NCBI GenBank assembly: GCA_965207165.1
Contig: OZ242265.1
Span: 558,001 to 622,000 of the forward strand
Origin: JAAXHV01 sp965207165
GTDB taxonomy: Bacteria; Pseudomonadota; Gammaproteobacteria; Eutrophobiales; Eutrophobiaceae
Reading direction: 5' to 3'
Length of the DNA: 64,000 nt
The position numbers were made by a program, and so were the translations under genes. The stretch's first letter is position 1; every line of letters begins with the position of its first letter. Positions 61,412 through 64,000 of the stretch are shown here, piece after piece. The notes beneath the pieces are model-generated. The model saw only the letters and a program-made list of their open reading frames with translations. It searched no databases and had not been told where the DNA came from.

Positions 61412-61760
61412 CGTTCTGGTCCTGCATCATGTCCCACTTGGAATCACCAAGGGACTCTTTTGATTCCTTCGGGAAGGCCTTCTGGTAGATGGCGACGGCC
61501 GGGTGGGCATTGGTCATGTTGCCGACCCCGTAGGTGAGGCGCATGATGTGCGGAACCAGGTACTGGTGTACGCCCAGGTCCATTAACCGTTTCGGATCGG
61601 TATCACGCAACGCCTCGTATTCTTCCCGGCTGCAGCCGAATTCCTTGGTCAGACCCTCCAGGTCTTCCAGCCAGCGTTTTTGCAGGGCCGGATCCTTGCG
61701 CACGTAATAGATCATATCGTTGGTGGGCAGGGTTTTGTCGACACGAAGAACGTTGCTCAT
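61404..61760 (-). CDS. LigA-type extradiol dioxygenase, alpha subunit
   Basis: A 118-residue helical subunit from ATG 61760 with AGCAGG upstream. An earlier in-frame start exists but its extra residues do not resemble LigA. The core LTKEFGCSREEYEALRDTD and GVHQYLVPHIMRL match the LigA fold that caps the active site of the beta subunit. Two-subunit LigAB enzymes act on protocatechuate and related compounds. Confidence 0.87.
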   Translation of the reverse strand: MSNVLRVDKTLPTNDMIYYVRKDPALQKRWLEDLEGLTKEFGCSREEYEALRDTDPKRLMDLGVHQYLVPHIMRLTYGVGNMTNAHPAVAIYQKAFPKESKESLGDSKWDMMQDQNDG

Positions 61761-61762
61761 TT

Positions 61763-61849
61763 TCAGACCTGCTTTCTTTTGATCTGATATAAATCGAACA
61801 CCTGGGCATGGGTGATTTCGCTCGTGGGTGCTGCGTCTGTGCCTGCCAT
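61763..61849 (-). CDS. possible 28-residue leader peptide before ligA
   Basis: ATG 61849 is preceded by GAGG and AAGG, and opens MAGTDAAPTSEITHAQVFDL plus eight residues (YQIKRKQV), stopping two bases before the ligA ATG. The spacing would couple its translation to ligA. It could be a regulatory leader peptide or chance. Confidence 0.3.
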   Translation of the reverse strand: MAGTDAAPTSEITHAQVFDLYQIKRKQV

Positions 61850-61932
61850 GCCTTGTGCCTCTGTTCTTTTGCTGGTCCGTATATATTAATGTGTAGGCGC
61901 CGGTAATCATAGTGCGGCGCCGGGTTTTCCCT

Positions 61933-63639
61933 TCAGTAAGTATAAGTCGTATAGGGAGCGCCGTAATCCGGCAGTATCACACCGTTTTCTCGCGCATAGA
62001 TTTCCCACTCCTGCACCAGTTCTTTCAGTTTTTCCGGTTGATCGCCTGAGAGATCATTCAGTTCCCCGGGGTCTTCCTTAATATTGTAAAGGCGCCATTT
62101 ATCAACCGGGATGTCCGTTTCCCTGGGTTCCCAGGGTATTCCTGCCGGTTCCCATACGATTTTCCAGTCGCCTTTTCGGATGGCCCGCCGGCCGAACAGC
62201 TCCCACCCCATCACGTAGTCCTGGTTATGGGTGGTTACCCGTTCTCCCTTCAGCATTGAAAGCATGGAAGCACCCTGCAACGGCAAAACTTCGCGTCCAT
62301 TGAAACTGGAACCCGGATGTTCAACGCCGGTAAATTCCAGGATCGTAGGCAGCACATCCTTTACCGTGACGAATTCATCGATCACTGCGCCTTTCTGAAG
62401 CTGCTGCGGAAAATGGACGATTGCCGGCACGCGGATCCCGCCTTCCGTAGTGAATTGCTTATACATCCGGTAACCACCGCTGCTGGCCCAGGTCCAGTTC
62501 GGGCCGTACCAGGTATAGGAATCACCGTTCCCCAGGTTATCAAGGCTGTTGTCGCAGCATTGCTCAGCCCACTGCTCCAGCGCATCCCAGCCGATATTCA
62601 GGTGCGCTCCCTCGGCGCCGTTGTCGGACATAAAGAAAATAAGCGTATTTTCAAATTGCCCCGAAGACTTCAGATAATCGATTACTTCACCGGTATACCT
62701 GTCCATGTCGTCAACCATCGCGGCAAAAATTTCCATCTTTCTCGCTTCAAGCTGTTTCTCCTCATCCGGCAGATCCTGCCAGGCCGGTTCTGTCTCCAAC
62801 CTGTCGAACGGTACCGCATCCTGTTCAATCAATCCCAGTTTCTTCAAGTTTTCAAGGCGCCTGCCTTGCAGTGCGTCCCATCCCGCATCGTACCGGCCGG
62901 CATAGTTCCCGACAGATTCCCTTGGCGCCTGCAACGGCCAGTGAGGGGCGGTAAACGCAAGATAGGCAAAAAAAGGCCGTCCATCCTCATCATTACTTTT
63001 AAGGTATTCGATCAGCTTGCGGGCATAGAAGCGGCTCGAATAGAAGTCATCCGGAATCCCGGCAGGTTTGCCGTCTTCCCTGTAGATTGACGGGTTGAGG
63101 CCAATCAACGGCAGGCCTCCGAGATGCGCCGCGCCGCCCTGGGCCAGGTCAAACGAGCGCTCAAACCCCCGGGCGTGCGGGCTCGTATCCCCGGTCAATC
63201 CCAGGTGCCATTTGCCTGTCATATAGGTGTGGTAGCCGGAGTCGCGCATGATTTCCGCCAGCGAAGCCACACGAAAATTGAGGTACCCTTCATATCCGGG
63301 ATGACCAACCTGGTTTGCTCTCAGTTCTTCATACATATGACCCAGGCCTGCCAGGTGATTATCGGTGCCGGAGAGCAGCATGGAACGCGTGGGCGAACAG
63401 GTGGGCGCGGAATAAAACTGCGTGAGCAGGATCCCGTCGTGTCCGAGGGCGTCCAGGTTCGGTGTGTTAATTTCACCTCCGAATACCCCGAGATCGGAAT
63501 ATCCCAGGTCGTCCGCAACGATTAACAGCACGTTGGGCCGCCCGTTGCGTTCCGTCCGTTGTTCATCGCTGCCGTCCGGGCTGCAGGAACACAGACCTGG
63601 AAGAATAAGGATAATAGTCAATATGAGGGAATGTCTCAT
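61933..63639 (-). CDS. lipoprotein arylsulfatase (type I, formylglycine)
   Basis: A 568-residue sulfatase from ATG 63639 (signal MRHSLILTIILILPGLCSC, lipid-bearing Cys17 or Cys19). A longer frame from GTG 63864 has no signal and is rejected. The catalytic site CSPTR with Cys81 (converted to formylglycine) lies in YSAPTCSPTRSMLLSG. Metal ligands are in VADDLGYSD and the later SDNGAEGAH. It cleaves sulfate esters outside the cytoplasm. A G/C hairpin follows its stop at 61890-61920. It is divergent from a TonB receptor, suggesting uptake of a sulfated compound or its product. Confidence 0.92.
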   Translation of the reverse strand: MRHSLILTIILILPGLCSCSPDGSDEQRTERNGRPNVLLIVADDLGYSDLGVFGGEINTPNLDALGHDGILLTQFYSAPTCSPTRSMLLSGTDNHLAGLGHMYEELRANQVGHPGYEGYLNFRVASLAEIMRDSGYHTYMTGKWHLGLTGDTSPHARGFERSFDLAQGGAAHLGGLPLIGLNPSIYREDGKPAGIPDDFYSSRFYARKLIEYLKSNDEDGRPFFAYLAFTAPHWPLQAPRESVGNYAGRYDAGWDALQGRRLENLKKLGLIEQDAVPFDRLETEPAWQDLPDEEKQLEARKMEIFAAMVDDMDRYTGEVIDYLKSSGQFENTLIFFMSDNGAEGAHLNIGWDALEQWAEQCCDNSLDNLGNGDSYTWYGPNWTWASSGGYRMYKQFTTEGGIRVPAIVHFPQQLQKGAVIDEFVTVKDVLPTILEFTGVEHPGSSFNGREVLPLQGASMLSMLKGERVTTHNQDYVMGWELFGRRAIRKGDWKIVWEPAGIPWEPRETDIPVDKWRLYNIKEDPGELNDLSGDQPEKLKELVQEWEIYARENGVILPDYGAPYTTYTY

Positions 63640-63664
63640 GCCGGATAAGCGAGCCAGTTCAAAA

Positions 63665-63693
63665 TTGTTATTGTGCGCAATATTATTTATAAT
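63665..63693 (+). promoter_or_regulatory. sigma70-type promoter for the second TonB receptor
   Basis: TTGTTA (63665-63670), a 17-base spacer and a perfect TATAAT (63688-63693), about 65 bases before ATG 63759. Confidence 0.55.
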
Positions 63694-63758
63694 CACAACC
63701 TGGTCATGGTTGGTTGTTGCTTGACCTGAAACAGTTAACAAACGAAGTGGGGGAACAT

Positions 63759-64000
63759 ATGATGCTACGTGCCATCCATTCACGCGATCAGAGAAATTTC
63801 CCGGGGTACTTTTCCGCATTATTGCTGACCGTTGTATTTTCCGTTCCTGTCGCCTTGCCGGCACAGGTCATAGAAGAGGTTGTCGTAACCGCGCAAAAAC
63901 GCGAGGAATCCCTGCAGGAAGTGCCAATCTCCGTGGTAGCGTTTACCGGTGACAACCTGAATGAACTGGGAGTGCAAAACTCTGAAGACGTACTGAATCT
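63759..64000 (+). CDS. TonB-dependent receptor, N-terminal part (runs off window end)
   Basis: Translation from ATG 63759 (GTGGGGGAA upstream) gives about 80 residues with no stop before the window ends. A signal peptide with a long n-region (hydrophobic ALLLTVVFSVPVALPAQ) is followed by VIEEVVVTAQKREESLQEVP, the usual TonB box and plug start of TonB receptors. It resembles the receptor at 5519 in this part. Divergent from the sulfatase across 119 bases. Confidence 0.85.
   Translation, partial: MMLRAIHSRDQRNFPGYFSALLLTVVFSVPVALPAQVIEEVVVTAQKREESLQEVPISVVAFTGDNLNELGVQNSEDVLN

Noticed and set aside
63640..63864. 75-residue N-terminal extension of the sulfatase from GTG 63864
   Set aside because: It overlaps the promoter and start of the divergent TonB receptor and would bury the clear lipoprotein signal that begins at 63639.

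Overview
The window comes from a proteobacterium, most likely a gammaproteobacterium; this is inferred from gene content and order, not from any rRNA. The backbone is moderately GC-rich. It carries a full 14-gene complex I operon with separate nuoC and nuoD, followed by a DUF2818 gene. It also carries two TonB-dependent receptors, psd, a Sco1-type protein and an NhaD-type antiporter. Aerobic catabolic genes and TonB receptors suggest a free-living organism using dissolved organic or aromatic matter. No tRNA, rRNA or CRISPR array was found, and no stretch over 300 bases lacks a gene.

Layout. (1) 1-8630: a catabolic block with the end of an M29-like peptidase, an MFS transporter, a DUF917 protein, a hydantoinase/oxoprolinase-family protein and an amidohydrolase. 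A divergent TonB receptor and an Asp/Glu (hydantoin) racemase-family protein follow. Together they look like uptake and hydrolysis of a cyclic amide or peptide-like compound. (2) 8633-12421: a TPR-sulfotransferase, an unknown secreted protein, a putative 2OG-Fe(II) oxygenase and a two-TM ion channel. (3) 12580-27684: nuoA-N plus DUF2818, interrupted by three kinds of palindromic intergenic repeat. (4) 27674-31165: psd, a Sco1-like protein, NhaD and a small unknown protein. (5) 31315-39329: an aromatic-compound operon. It holds a Rieske oxygenase, an NTF2/SnoaL-CDGSH-CDGSH fusion, a Tat-exported VAO-type flavoprotein with a cytochrome c lipoprotein, a UbiD decarboxylase, a VdcD-like protein and a second VAO-type oxidase. 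A convergent ubiX supplies prenylated FMN. (6) 39502-44806: a cytoplasmic molybdopterin oxidoreductase, a POT peptide transporter, a DUF885 gene relic and a secreted M29-like peptidase. (7) 44924-59574: a second VdcD/HyuA/HyuB/UbiD operon cut in two by a mobile element of about 8.4 kb. (8) 59612-64000: acetamidase, LigB and LigA extradiol dioxygenase subunits and a sulfatase on the minus strand, then the start of a second TonB receptor.

The mobile element (about 47355-55782) has a tyrosine integrase at its left end, a candidate oriT, a MobC-like protein and a ColE1/MbeA-like relaxase with two further mob genes nested inside it. AT-richer cargo follows: a Uma2 nuclease, BrnT/BrnA and a nucleotidyltransferase pair. 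It is bounded by a 19-bp direct repeat that is most of a palindromic intergenic repeat. Joining the ends restores a perfect palindrome between hyuA and hyuB, so the element appears to have integrated into a REP-like sequence rather than a tRNA gene. No transcriptional regulator is visible in the catabolic regions.
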